A stretch of 64,000 nt of DNA from Osedax fenrisi (taxonomy: Eukaryota; Annelida; Polychaeta; Sabellida; Siboglinidae): NCBI GenBank assembly GCA_964019155.1, contig OZ025240.1, positions 24,667,536 through 24,731,535 of the forward strand. The letters run 5' to 3'. Positions 23,801 to 34,950 of this stretch are shown one piece after another. Position 1 is the first letter of the stretch, and each line of letters begins with the position of its first letter. The position numbers were made by a program, and so were the translations under genes. The notes below the pieces were generated by a model. It did no database searches. It was not told the DNA's origin and saw only the letters and a list, made by a program, of their open reading frames with translations.

Positions 23801-25393
23801 ATGAAGACAAACGAGTACATCAAATATGTGATGATAAGTTTAATTGGTACATATGAACCAATAGTACAGTCCATCCGCCGAAGAAAATTAAAATAGTACG
23901 GTCATACAATTAGACATGATAACCTTAGCAAAACAATCCTCCAAGGTATGGTTGAAGGTAATCGTAAATGTGGCAGACCAAAATGAAAATGTATTGATGA
24001 CATCAAAGAATGGAGTAAGTTGAATCAGTCCGACCTAATGGTAAAGCCACACGACTTCAACGAATGGCGACGGAATTGTGTAACAGCCAGATCATTGATT
24101 TCCCCTACGATTCACGAGTCAAGGGAATAAAGTAAAGTAAGTATATAGGGTGTCCGTATTCGGACATTGGTACCGAATACGGACACCACCGTTATCTATG
24201 GAATTAAAAGATTAAATACAATTTAAAAATCACAATAATATCTATAATCATATAATATTAATATATATATATTACACTATAGTGTAATTTTTGAATACAA
24301 ATAATGAGTCATAAAATGTTAAGACTATTTATTGTTAAAGAGTCCTTATTAGCTAACCTAGGTTACTATCCCCTATATATATATTAATTAAAAAATTCAA
24401 ATATTTTAATTTACATAATTTAATAATTGTATTCAATGATTAATAATAATTATCATATTATTTAAATAATAACATTTAACAAATAACATATATAAAAATA
24501 AATATCTGTGATGTATTAATTAATTAATATAATAATGTGTTACTAAATATATGATGAACATATGCTAACATTAATAATAATTTCAATATACCTTGGCCAT
24601 GTAGCACATATAAATCTCTAAAGAAATTCTGTTATATATCTGATTTATATTAACTGATCTTTTATCTGCGTAGACACCTACTCCACCTGATATAAGTATA
24701 TATGTAAATATTATATGTATGTAAATATTATATGGATATTTATAATTTTAATTTGTATATACTTAATGCAGGAATATAATTAATAGTAGGTATAAACATA
24801 TAAATAAACAATTTCTAAAGTAAATCTACAATATATATTTTAATAATCATAATAATAGAATATGTATGAAAATAACTATATTATATAAAACGTATATATG
24901 TATAAAAAGTTGTATTCGAATATGCATTCGAAATTGTAAATGGTAAATGTAGTTTATTCAGAGATAGGAACTGGTATACATAAAATTCCTACATAAAATA
25001 AAATAGTAATAATAAGAATAATACACATAATATATAATATATATATAATATAACGTATACTGTAACATATATATAATGTTTATATATGTATTATATATTA
25101 TACTCAATTTGACACGATATATACATTCGTATTTCGACTAACTTTTATCAACCTGTGACATTTTATAAAACCAAATTCCTATCTCCACGATTTCTATGGG
25201 TGTTCCTAGATCAATAATTAATTTAAATGGTTTCTTGTCTTTGATATTCGATAAAGATAGCCCCTAGATTATTAAAGTTTATATTAAGATACGGAATATC
25301 ACTAATAATGTATGAGATGAATTCAGAAATAATTGTAATTAATATATACATGTATTGTTACCAATTATTAATATTATTACATATTTATTTACA

Positions 25394-25452
<59 letters not shown>

Positions 25453-27787
25453 TGAAAGCCGCTTACATCGACATGGTTGTGTAAGCTCCACAAATGTCGA
25501 TATAGGCGTATTGTCGATATGAGCGATAGGGGCGTAGCCCTAATGATGTATAACGCATTAGTTTATTTATAATTAATTGTATGTAATAATATAATATATG
25601 CATATAATATAATAACAAAAAAGGTTTAATTATATGTTTATTAAATAATATTAATATTATTAATTTTTAATAACTAATTATTTACATAAATACCTACCTA
25701 TCGCAATTCAATCAAATAATATATTAAAAAGTATACCTTAAATGTATATAGTATATTATAGTATAGTATAGAGTATATAATATATAGTATAGTATACTAT
25801 ATAGTATATATTATACTTAACTATAAAGTATAGGTTATACTTAACCTATAGGATAGTATACAGTATAGTTAGTGATGGGTAGGATCGCGATAATTGATCA
25901 GCAATCCTGGATCGGCGTATTTGATTCACGATCTTTATATTTATAAGAATATTTGTCTATTTTATTATTTATGTTTTTGATAGTTTTTGTTATATAGTTA
26001 TATAGTTCCTATATAGTTATATATTATTTTTAAATTATTGCATGTATGTATATATGCATACTATAGTATACTATTAGTTTACATATTCGAAATACAATGA
26101 TGTATAATAGATAATATGATGATATTTAGACATATTGTATAATAATAAATTACTTTAAAGTATAATAATTATTAAATATAACATAGAACAAATAAAAAAA
26201 CCTAATGGAAACTAATGACGTAAAAATTCGTGATGCGACATGTTAGCAAGTTACGCCAATACCTTTGATACTATTGATTTTATGACCAAAATCTACTCTA
26301 AGAATTGTTAATTACAATTGAGCTCATATACCTACATCTGGTGATGCAATGCACCACCGACTTGTACTCGATAAAGAGAGTTGATCCATGCAATGTATTT
26401 GTATATTATATAATAGTTTATAGTATTACCGTGACATATGGTACTATAATATAATATATTTAACTATATATAGTATAATATTATTAGTATTACTTATAAT
26501 GGAAATCAAGTTATTTATAGATATACTGACGATATTGAGTAGTAGGGGAATAACAATGAATACTATTGGAATACTTTTCATAAAAATTAATTATTTGTAA
26601 ATAATTTGTTTTATAATCAAATTTGTCGATATAAGTGGATTCAATTCCAAATATTACCTTATAGATATGTCGATAATGCCGAATTATCGATATAAGTGGA
26701 TTGTCGATGTACGCGGATTAATTTACATGTAAATAGGTGTAAATCCAACAAAAATATCTCGGAATGTAGATGTAGCCGAATTATCGATGTACGTGGCTGT
26801 CGAAGTAAGCGGCTTTCACTGTATATATATATATATATATATAAATATTCAAATATTTTCTAACTAGCATTATATCTACAATATATTAAACGGTTTATGG
26901 TGTATCCTGGGCCTCTACCTTATTTTCTATAAGACGATTAGGATTTATATAAATATATAGGTATATTTATACCCTATGGTATAAATATAAAGAATAGAAA
27001 TCTAGTAAACTGAACTAATTCACCAATTCAATAATAGAAACGGAATAATATAACGATTAAAGGAACCTAAAATGGAAGTTATAGTATCTATAAAACCTTA
27101 ACAAATGGTATATCAGCTGGGTAGGTAATTCTATTATTATAACACATATCATATATGTAAACATTCATTCTGTTATAGTGAATGGTGAATGTAAGTGAAT
27201 CGATAGTGAAAGTGTAAACCAAATAGCAGTAGGAGTCGCGTGACCACTCCCGTAAACGGCTACCGAAAACCAAATCATGCAATTACAACGAAACAGCTCC
27301 ATGGTTAGAGAGCCCCTGATTACATCACCACCACAAACTCTAAAGTTGGAGTGTTGCTCCCAATCGGGCGACTTTATAATGAATTGTCTTTAAATCCGGA
27401 TGGAAGGGACAATTTTAAGAACAAAAACCAAAGTGCCAGACTACTTAACTGCAAGCAGAAACTATAAATAGCAGTAATAAACGTAAGAATAATTCGTATC
27501 CCAAACAAAAGAAAAGAATTAACAAGACACAATGACATACAAATAATTGGAATTATTTATTTCTAGCAAGCGTATTCATAATAAGGTATACTAATATTGT
27601 GGTATACTATAGGATATCCTAACCAGAGATTCCATAGCTCCGTTACCTTCGGAGCCCAATAAGAACATTTCGTTCGTAAGAACCGTGCTCTTCAGCGTAC
27701 GGATGCCGTGTGCTCTGTTATGCGCCCTGTACTCGTAGTGCGCCATCTTTCCCCGTAATACATTGTTTTCCGTGAACAATCGCGGTA
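16532..27787 (-). CDS. Multi-exon gene, possible F5/8C-like + EB-like protein (5' partial)
   Basis: A - strand gene model built from exons 27624-27787, 19906-20035 (or 19892-20035), 18982-19117, 17505-17590, 17146-17239 and 16532-16664. Phases agree at each junction (0, 1, 2, 1, 2), although the fourth requires a weak donor GTTCTC. The first two exons have the length and hydrophobic pattern of a galactose-binding-like (discoidin/F5-8C) fold, which I infer only weakly; the third is cysteine-rich and EB/EGF-like; the last three encode about 100 residues ending DLMSSIT that I do not recognise. If the cysteine-rich exon belongs, the protein is probably secreted or on the cell surface. The 5' exon lies beyond 27.8 kb. 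It could equally be two adjacent genes, with the C-terminal part starting at the ATG at 17232-17234. Confidence 0.5.
17109..17121. repeat. C13 homopolymer
   Basis: A run of 13 C about 25 bp beyond the donor (reverse-strand sense) of the 17146-17239 exon. Length is likely polymorphic or a sequencing approximation. Confidence 0.9.
17146..17239 (-). CDS. Internal or first coding exon, unknown protein
   Basis: Acceptor GGTGTAG, donor ATGAG|GTCAGC. It reads MPVNIKKKIENAKQE then SPVYELYSDITDGM, with an ATG six bases in. The PVNI tetrapeptide recurs in the next exon, hinting at a short internal repeat. The junction to the next exon keeps frame exactly. It can join the upstream exon in phase only through a weak donor, so it may be a first coding exon. 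Confidence 0.65.
17505..17590 (-). CDS. Candidate internal exon (LPFLMDCTGNLTLG)
   Basis: Acceptor TTAATAG. Two frames are open. The one reading LPFLMDCTGNLTLGLF then LKSMKNKCC has mostly G/C-ending codons, as the other exons do, and fits the phase of the cysteine-rich exon upstream. The other reads VPHGLHGKPDFGPIPEVYEE then stop, with A/T-ending codons. I prefer the first, without certainty. Confidence 0.5.
17591..18981. other. Intron with (TA)n tract
   Basis: AT-rich; (TA)n at 17821-17851. No recognisable gene or element. Confidence 0.4.
18982..19117 (-). CDS. Cysteine-rich EB/EGF-like exon
   Basis: The acceptor is TACTAACAG, in which TACTAAC itself resembles a branch site. The exon reads KCETTRFCKRFIPDSVC and NNTCSCDQDYFIQ, ending NKFKC. 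The spacing C-x5-C-x8-C-x4-C-x-C followed by a late C fits the EB module found in secreted invertebrate proteins; an EGF-like domain is the alternative. It enters in phase 1, matching the donor at 19906. It ends either by TTT|GTAATT or at TAA (18978-18980). Codons are A/T-ending, unlike the neighbouring exons, which lowers confidence. Confidence 0.6.
19386..19668. mobile_element. 283-bp MITE with 19-bp perfect TIRs
   Basis: Perfect inverted ends CCAGCAAACAATAACAGCA are flanked by direct ATAA at 19382-19385 and 19669-19672, probably the target-site duplication. The interior is AT-rich and non-coding. The superfamily is not assigned from a 4-bp duplication alone. Confidence 0.82.
19672..19687. 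repeat. Perfect 16-bp palindrome
   Basis: ATTTTGTATACAAAAT, just outside the right end of the MITE at 19386-19668. Confidence 0.7.
19906..20035 (-). CDS. Exon, possibly discoidin-like
   Basis: Acceptor ACACCCGCAG; donor AAAAAAG|GTAACC (phase 1), with an alternative TTG|GTAGAC giving end 19892 (phase 0). It reads YSDETSDFYQYQCNIGY, then ASKYIEVTHMHALKVSEITAYSYN in two parts (ASKYIEVTHMHA and LKVSEITAYSYN). The alternation of aromatic and hydrophobic strands around V-x-E-I-x-x-Y resembles the beta-sandwich core of F5/8C domains; this is an inference. A short GTGTAGGACATGACG tandem repeat (about 20046-20085) sits just upstream of its acceptor. Confidence 0.65.
20046..20090. repeat. Short tandem repeat beside an exon acceptor
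   Basis: GTGTAGGACATGACG-type units (two and a half copies) ten bases from the exon acceptor at 20036. It is another exon-adjacent repeat, this time on the - strand gene. Confidence 0.7.
20881..24143 (+). mobile_element. RTE-type non-LTR retrotransposon, decayed
   Basis: A full-length-looking 3.26-kb element bounded by a 20-bp direct repeat TATAGGGTGTYCGTATTCGG (20861-20880 and 24144-24163, one mismatch) made from the host MITE. The 5' UTR holds GGCTCCTGGTGCCACCCC. The 3' end is a TAAAG-type short repeat (AATAAAGTAAAGTAAGTA) rather than poly(A), which fits RTE-like elements. Confidence 0.85.
21205..24120 (+). pseudogene. RTE-like APE-RT polyprotein, frameshifted
   Basis: Open pieces in changing frames read in order: SIGTWNVRTLNRTGKIEEL (APE start), VQGDFNVNIGSD (APE GDFN), INSDHDLVLC (APE SDH), KCPGIDNIPVELLKYGG (RT), FIDFKKAFDRVWHEGLW, RFADDIDLIAGS (catalytic FADD) and, near the end, CGRPK with a W-x-DDIKEW-like tail. 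The GTWNVRTL opening and FADDIDLI are typical of RTE/RTE-X elements. Several stops and frameshifts make it inactive. Confidence 0.88.
24374..25449. other. AT-rich intron, no gene
   Basis: Simple AT-rich DNA ending in a ~50-bp (TA)n tract (25398-25449), into whose end the next element inserted. Nothing else is recognisable. Confidence 0.5.
25450..26821. mobile_element. 1.37-kb pogo/Tc1-like non-autonomous element
   Basis: Inverted ends CAGTGAAAGCCGCTTAC match over about 25 bp with one mismatch and are flanked by TA on both sides. CAGTG tips plus TA duplication fit the Tc1/mariner-pogo (Tigger) group. Subterminal copies of TCGATATAAGTGGATT and TCGATGTACGCGGATT lie near the right end. No transposase frame is present. 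The interior near 25870 (TAGTGATGGGTAGGATCGCG) may be a second, nested element. Confidence 0.85.
26822..27199. other. AT-rich spacer
   Basis: Short (TA)n after the CAGTG element, then AT-rich sequence; no gene recognised. Confidence 0.4.
27200..27565 (+). pseudogene. 5' fragment of a non-LTR element (APE start)
   Basis: The reading through 27375-27560 gives LSLNPDGRDNFKNKNQSARL and then IAVINVRIIRIPNKRKELT, HNDIQIIGI, which resembles the first strands of APE domains (x-LNVRT pattern followed by I-x-I-I-G-I). The G+C-richer stretch before it is probably the element's 5' UTR. The copy stops abruptly at about 27560. Confidence 0.6.
27624..27787 (-). CDS. Exon paralogous to 60712-60869
   Basis: Acceptor TATACCAG, donor CTCTG|GTTAGG. 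It enters with two bases of a split codon and ends in phase 0, exactly as its paralogue at 60712-60869. It reads FTENNVLRGKMAHYEYR and then LTNEMFLLGSEGNGAMESL; the paralogue shares ENNVLRGK and EMFLLGSE-NG-M-SL. Conservation of both sequence and exon phase argues for host genes under selection. A galactose-binding-like (F5/8C) N-terminal half is possible because of the terminal A-x-x-S pattern, but I do not recognise the family with confidence. Confidence 0.8.
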
Positions 27788-28114
27788 CTGGTATATAGCG
27801 TGTAGCAATCGATTGTTATGTGCATATATTGTTATGTGCATATATAGAGCATATGGGCGAACCAGGCATATAACAAGTGTCAATACAATAAATAATATAT
27901 ATATATATATATATTTTATTTATATAATTTTATCAAATAAGATTGCATCCTTTTAGTTATTTTTTTTTTTTAGTTTTGTAAAAATTTATCAAATTGCCTA
28001 TTATTTTTTATCATATATATTTGTATAATTATTTTCCATTCTCGAATAATTAACAGGGTAGAACTAGATAAGCCTTGCTTTTTTTCTACCCAGTAGTTCG
28101 CTACATCTTCTGAG

Positions 28115-28155
<41 letters not shown>

Positions 28156-28609
28156 AGTTTAATCTTTTAGTTGAGAAAAGAAGTATAGTTAACTAATGAA
28201 CGTTCACACTATTTTTACAGCAGAATTGTCATAACTTGGATATCCAGTGAGATCGGTCATAATTATTTATATCATTGATATTGTTTAATGTCCAGATTTT
28301 ATCATAGTAAATATGTTATTGTATTACGTTTTAAATTGTTCCCTACGTCTATTTAATAATAAAAAGGCAATATAACACAAATAATCAAACAACGTTTATT
28401 TCAATAATTATTATTGGTATAATATATATATATATATAATTCATAATTTGTATTACTTTCAAGTCATTTTTAAGTTATTGTCAATCAACAACAAATGTGT
28501 ACATCTATTAAAAAGAATTACTAAATTATTTGATTGAAAATTAAAATCATCAAATTAAAAATCATCAAAATATATTTGTATGTAATACTTTATATTAATT
28601 GAATAACTA

Positions 28610-28681
<72 letters not shown>

Positions 28682-28973
28682 CTAATACTATAATAATTAA
28701 CACTTTTCAATATTAGAATTTTATTTATCAAATAGTTATTAATTATATATCATTGAATTTATTAATTTGTTTATAAATTATTTTGAACATGATGAAACGT
28801 ATTTAGTATTTTTTAGTATATAGAAATTGTGAGAAGATATGAGAGACAAGAAGTAATATAGTGTTAAGAGAGAGAGGAACCTTATTGTATAAATAAGAGA
28901 TACATATAATATATCTTGTATTATAAATTATAATACATAAGTATATTTCTTTATTTATATATATAATTATATG
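27788..28973. other. AT-rich region, LINE/SINE-like T-rich debris
   Basis: Includes (TA)n at 27898-27913, 28117-28152 and 28609-28677, and a stretch at 27950-28095 which, read on the - strand, ends in an A-rich tail after CTGGGTAGAAAAAAAGCAAG and may be a short retroposon. No gene. Confidence 0.4.
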
Positions 28974-29095
28974 ATGATGATAAGGTTTATTAGCACTTAT
29001 CATAGGTGCACCTAATACACATGTGTCCACCCCTAGTAGGTGCAATTAACAATATGTAACGAAAACAATAAATAGATAAATAAATAAACAAAACG
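28974..29095 (-). mobile_element. Retrotransposon 3' end fragment
   Basis: Read on the - strand, CACCTACTAGGGGTGGACAC leads to GTGCTAATAAACCTTATCAT and an ATC-rich end, the typical form of an RTE/CR1-type 3' UTR with short-repeat tail. Only about 120 bp is left. Confidence 0.5.
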
Positions 29096-29501
29096 ATAAC
29101 ATAATATAATTTATAAAAATAGTAATATTGTATGATTAAATAAGTGAATTTTATATATAGTGTATATACTTTTATAAACTAATATATGCGAAATAACTAT
29201 ATAGTTATATATTTATTAATGTATATATATCGATATATTAATGCCTATATATATATATTTATAAATAAAATATATTACCGTTATTTTTAAAATATTTAAA
29301 GCCATTTATTTCAATATAATAAATTTTCAAAGAAGGTCTATAATCATCATTTGATGATTTAGACGTAATAAACACAGAATTTCCAACTTTATTTGTACAA
29401 TTGTGTATGTTAGAGTATCTACAAATGTATATTTATTATTAAATTTAAAATATAATATCAAATTAATCATTATTAAAGTATAATTTTATCTACATAATAA
29501 A

Positions 29502-29666
<165 letters not shown>

Positions 29667-30054
29667 ATTAATTTTACTAAGAATTATATTTATATCATTT
29701 TTTAATAATTAACACATAAATAAATAATATAAAATAAAAACGCAAAACGATCACAAAACGTAAAATAAGAGATATTATAAATAATAAATTATTAACATAT
29801 GTTATATCTACTATATAATAGCTACTCGTCCTAGTATGAATTATATAATTTCCAAGTAAATAATTATAATAATAATATCAGATTGGTTCCTCATAATAAA
29901 TGAGAGTGAACCCATAATATCTATACTTTTTTTATAATTTATAGATGATGTACATGTTTTCAAGCATACTAATAATTGTAATTATATAGACTTGCCACTT
30001 TTAAAACCAAAATTTAATGAAGATAAAAATTAATTTTTTTAATAAAAAGATGTA

Positions 30055-30083
30055 GTATACTGCTATATGCTATAGCAGTATAC
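30055..30083. repeat. 13-bp-stem hairpin
   Basis: GTATACTGCTATA and its inverted copy are separated by TGC. No poly-T track or gene accompanies it. Confidence 0.75.
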
Positions 30084-30303
30084 AAGTTATTTTTGTTGTA
30101 TTATTAATTTTAGTTATACTATTTGAAATTGATAACATATTAAAGAAAAGGTAAAAATGATCACTATTGTACTGATTTAATCTAAATGTATGTTCTTTAG
30201 AAAGATTAAATAATAAAATATTATCGATGGTAAATCGATAGTAAATCAAGTATATATATATATACTACCCTATATATATACTACCCTATATATATCCCCA
30301 ATA

Positions 30304-30960
30304 GGGGAAAGTAACCGAAATCGTATAATCTCAGTAGGTATCTCATAAACCATAAATCCTACAAAACAAAATGTACTGAATACAATATTCATAATTATAT
30401 AAATAGTCTAAATAAGTATTTTTTTATTTTTTAATATCTTAAAATAATGCTGATATATCCAATAAACTAATTTTATATTACGTTTTTAAATTTATGAAAA
30501 AAAATGTGAATTTAAAACCTTCTCAAGAAAATAAAAATGTATCGATATAAAATATAACACTATATTTAAAAAAATAAAGCATTCTAAACGTTATATACAT
30601 AATTACAATATTTTCTATAAAATATTAATTAAGTTATAAGCATATATCTAGAGGTCATATAAATCCCTAATACGGACACTCTAGATTCCAGATGTCTTAA
30701 TACGGACAATGTCCGTCGGACACCAATCAGCGCACAGCGTATGAACTATTTTGACATTCATAAAAATCATGTATGTTATAATATTAATACCACTAATGTA
30801 ACTAAATTAAAAATATTATTATTTAGATACTTAACTTATATTATTAATTAATAAAATTAAAAAAATTAATAAATTAATTACTAATTAGGTTACTAATTAC
30901 TATATTAATTAATATTATACTATTAATATTATACTAATTAATATTATACTAATTAATATT
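30304..30960. mobile_element. GGGGAAAGT MITE copy B, 3' truncated
   Basis: TA then GGGGAAAGTAACCGAAAT, followed by ATATCCAATAAACTAATTTT, ATCGATATAAAATATAACAC and GTCCGTCGGACACC, in the same order as copies A and C. The right third, including the palindromic GTCCGTATTCGGAC block and the terminal TIR, is missing and is replaced by AT-rich repeats. Confidence 0.85.
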
Positions 30961-31099
30961 ATTTAATAAGCATTTTAGCATTTATATTTATATTCAAAAC
31001 CCATAATTCATCTCGAATAATACGATTTCATATACTATAATTCCACCTATCTAAATGTAAAGTTACCATTAGCTGAGTGAAATTATTGTCATGCATATA

Positions 31100-32200
31100 C
31101 ATAATATAGCCATAAAACAATCAACTAATTTTAAATTCCTAGGCATTTTAATTGACGAAAATCGTAATTGGAAAATGCAAATAAATAATAATAAAAATAA
31201 ACTTTACTATGGACTTAGTTTAAATAGATATACATAGATATAAATATAAATTTAATATTAATACTTTAGTTATGCTATATTTTTCTTTTTTCATAGTCAT
31301 ATTAATTATTGTTCTATTATATGGGGAAGTACTTACCATAGCAATATAAAATGCATTCAAATTTTACAAAATAAATGTATGAGAACAATATATAAACTTG
31401 ATAACAAAACTAATATTGATTACATTTTTTAAGACATAACATTCTTAAATTTAAACATATAATAAATATATCCATTTATAAATATATGTTTAGAATATAT
31501 AACAAGCATTATTTGCATAGTTCAATTTGTAAGTTATTTACCTATAATTGTTCCTTATATACTTTTCGGCTAAATAGAACATTCTTAATACCAAAAATAA
31601 GATTTGATCATGAGAAATGTAGTATTCGTTACAAAGGCGCATGTTTATGGAATTCTTTAAATACAACCATATTATATTTGATGAATTTGAATACTTTTAC
31701 AATACATATTAAAAACATGCTTTTAAATAATTATATTTAATCACTTACACCTTATCTGTAGTGTTTGTTATGTTATTTACATGGTCACCTTTTCTTCTAG
31801 CTCTTTTAAATTGTTCGTATTGTATACATATTTTTTATCTCTGTAGCCTTACTTTGGTCTTTAGTTTTCTTTGATTTTTTATAGTTTAACTTATTTATTA
31901 TTTTAGTATCTTTTTACATTTTTAAATTTTTTATTATATATTTTTATTATATTTTATTATTATTTTATTGTTATATACATGCTGATTCTTGGTATTGAGA
32001 TATTAATGATATATATTTAATTGTATTGTATTGATTTTTTTTATAAGACAGAACACGAATGAACAATATAGAATTGTAAAATATTTATTTATATTTATTC
32101 ATTTTGTATTAATTATCTCATTTAATCTCTATTGAACTTCTATACCGTACCTGGGTTTTTGATCTCAGTCATCAACTGAATCTGATATTATTATTATTAT
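31100..32200 (+). pseudogene. Decayed LINE C terminus and 3' UTR
   Basis: The frame reads FKFLGILIDENRNWKMQI (RT motif after YADD), then INYCSIIWGSTYHSNIK, LQNKCMRTIYKLDNKTN, a run to CLWNSLNTTIL and a stop at 31740. WGSTY and LWNSL are the usual C-terminal landmarks of CR1/L2/Jockey LINEs. One stop interrupts it near 31430. The element ends with GATCTCAGTCATCAACTGAA and TCTGATATT(ATT)n at 32158-32200. Confidence 0.82.
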
Positions 32201-32967
32201 AACTAGAACATTTCCTAATTTCCACGAACTGCGTAAAAATAGTAATACGCATGCATTTGACAAATTCCATGCACGAAAAAAACATAATGTATACATTTAA
32301 ATATAATACGTATACGCACATAGAATTAAAAACGGAGTTGATGTCCCCCTATAAGAGTTGTGGTAGAAAACAATAATACAATAACACCAAATACCTTGAT
32401 AATATATTTACGCTACAATATTTTCCAATAAAATAAAATAATAATAATAGTTTGAATATAAAACAAGACAACAATAATGAATACAGAAATACTCATTTGT
32501 ATGGTTTGAGAAAAGAAGAAGTAATATTTATGAATCGTTGGATGCATTTAATAGAGCGGATAGAGGAAGGAGAATATGTATTATATGACTCATGGAAAAA
32601 AAATAACAGGAAAAAAATAACAGGAAAAAAAATAACAATACAAACAAAATCTGAAAAAAATAACAAAAAAAAATAAACGGAAAAAAAATATAAAAAAATA
32701 ATGGAAAAATATAACAGAAAAATAATAACAAGAAAAGAATATCCGATATGTATATTTTCTTCTAAATTTTAATTAATTTATTTGTTTGTACACTGATAAT
32801 TATCCATATTATAAAATACTTTGTATACAATATATTATTTCCTTAATATACATTATGATAAGTACACGCTTTCAAGTCACATATATAGATGTATACACCT
32901 ATAGGAATGTAATGCAGGTACAAATATTTTATTTTTTGTTATTTTTTTTTCCACTTAACGTATTATT

Positions 32968-33035
<68 letters not shown>

Positions 33036-33189
33036 GTGTATATGTACGAACTTATCCACATTTACTTCAGATGAACATAATATACCGTATTCTGTTATAT
33101 AGTAAAAGCTTTTAAATGTACTTCTTTTAGAAAATCTATCAATATTTCCTATTATTATTCGTACAAATAATTGTTGAGCATCTATTTTA
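32201..33189. other. AT-rich region with purine-rich minisatellite and (TA)n
   Basis: Contains the small frame at 32452-32676 (separate entry), a GGAAAAAAAATAACA-type repeat (32594-32720) and (TA)n at 32969-33031. No recognised gene. Confidence 0.5.
32452..32676 (+). CDS. Hypothetical small frame (HLYGLRKEEVIFMNRW)
   Basis: The first 45 codons look coding (THLYGLRKEEVIFMNRWMH, then LIERIEEGEYVLYDSW), after which the frame runs into the AAATAACAGG minisatellite and becomes Lys/Asn-rich. No TATA element, splice site or family is clear. It may be an exon fragment or retroelement remnant; an unrecognised chance frame is also possible. Confidence 0.25.
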   Translation: MNIKQDNNNEYRNTHLYGLRKEEVIFMNRWMHLIERIEEGEYVLYDSWKKNNRKKITGKKITIQTKSEKNNKKK

Positions 33190-33414
33190 CCTATTGGAAT
33201 ATGCTAGATAAACAATTGACAGATTTAAATGGTATTGTGTTTAAAATATAATTTAATTTCTTTATATAATTATATGTCCTATATAATATGATTTTTTAAA
33301 TATCACGATATTATGCATATATTATAAATATGTATATACAACAATAGAATAATTAAAAAATTATTTATCTAAAAATTATTATACGGTTATAATATATTAT
33401 GCGATATATATAAC

Positions 33415-33477
<63 letters not shown>

Positions 33478-34048
33478 TATACATACAGGTTATATAGTAA
33501 TATTGTTTATTCATCATTTTTAATACCGTATTATTGATTTTTCTAGACAATTTATGATTTACATATATTTACCAATAATTATCAATTAAAATATTTTAAT
33601 TATATTATTATTACCCAATAAATATTATTAATATTATATTATATTTAAAATATATACATTTATAATATTTACCTATAAGTAAATATATGTAAATCATAAA
33701 TTGTCTAGAAAAATCAATAATACGGTATTAAAAATGACGAATAAACAATATTACTATATAACCTGTATGTATATGAATATATATATATATATATATATAT
33801 ATACATGTTATATATATCGCATAATATATATTATAATATATATTATAACCCGTATAATAATTTGTAGATAAATAATTTTTTAATTTATTCTATTGTTGTA
33901 TTATACATATTTATAATATATGCATAATATCGTGATATTTAAAAAATCATATTATATAGGACATATAATTATATAAAGAAATTAAATTATATTTTAAACA
34001 CAATACCATTTAAATCTGTCAATTGTTTATCTAGCATATTCCAATAGG
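33190..34048. mobile_element. 859-bp foldback element
   Basis: Almost the whole element is one inverted repeat: arms of about 375 bp (33190-33570 and 33672-34048) around a ~100-bp centre. The tips are CCTATTGGAATATGCTAG and its inverse, flanked by TA at 33188-33189 and 34049-34050. Each arm also holds an internal hairpin (ATAACCTGTATAT...ATACAGGTTATA) enclosing a (TA)n tract. No coding sequence. TA duplication fits a Tc1/mariner-mobilised foldback MITE. Confidence 0.9.
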
Positions 34049-34291
34049 TAGGTATTATTATACCTATTACAAATATATATTTATTATAATTTCACAAAAA
34101 TATATTCTATAGAATATATAAATAATAATATTTAAAATAATACTAAATGGTAAAAAATAATACTAAAAGTTAGTAAAATTATTAAAATATACTTAATATA
34201 TTTAATATACTTAATAATAACTATATATAAGAATTAATTGTCTCGATAAGCAATACTGCTTCGATAATTACCCTGGAATTACATAAATCTG

Positions 34292-34330
<39 letters not shown>

Positions 34331-34625
34331 ATGTGTGTGATCATATATGTTAAATAATATACAATATTTTTAGTATACTATACTGAAGTTAAAAATAATT
34401 ATACATTGTATATGGATATATATATATCAATGAGATGAACATTATTAAATGTAAATAATAAGTGATGTTAATTCTGTATTTCATACACATGAGTGGCATT
34501 GACAAGGAGCCATGTTTACCTATTTACCTACCTATTATATTGTTAAATAATATTATATTGATTGGTTTTCAATATGCCTATTTTCGTTGTCATTATATAG
34601 TTGACTTATATTGAATCGACTAAAG

Positions 34626-34808
34626 GTGCTCGTTACTATGGGTTACTATAATACAAATTGCCCGATTAACATGTACGCAGTATACTTCGGTCTACTTTAC
34701 GCTTTACTAACCACCCCGTCGAGTATTTTCGACGTAATAAGTAGTTGTTACCGTAGCAACCGAGTAGAGACCGTCGAATACGGCGAACCACCAAGGATAA
34801 GTGTTTAA
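34626..34808 (+). CDS. Candidate terminal exon, membrane-protein-like tail
   Basis: A G+C-rich island after acceptor CGACTAAAG, reading VLVTMGYYNTNCPINM, AVYFGLLYALLTTPSSIF (a plausible membrane segment), then DVISSCYRSNRVETVEYGEP and PRISV, TAA. The balanced codon composition matches the real exons in this window. No other exon of this gene could be found and no family is recognised. Confidence 0.45.
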   Translation: MLVTMGYYNTNCPINMYAVYFGLLYALLTTPSSIFDVISSCYRSNRVETVEYGEPPRISV

Positions 34809-34950
34809 GTCGTTACCCACGATTGCAACGAAACTGTTCCCGGATTTCCGCAATGCGTTGTCCTTATTTCCAACAATCGTAACGTTTACACTATAGTATT
34901 ATTGAGAAGTTTTCTTGAAATATATTTATATATATATATAATTTGTTATT

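Larger units (their letters stand above)
20172..24373. mobile_element. GGGGAAAGT MITE copy A, interrupted by an RTE element
   Basis: The left end (TTGGGAAAGTAACCGAATACG) and right end (GGTTACTATCCCC, then TA) match the complete copy at 44128-45032, as do internal stretches such as ATCCAATAAACTGATTTTTT. The halves are separated by the retrotransposon at 20881-24143. Both tips carry one or two mutations relative to copy C. TA flanks fit a Tc1/mariner-type target. Confidence 0.85.
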
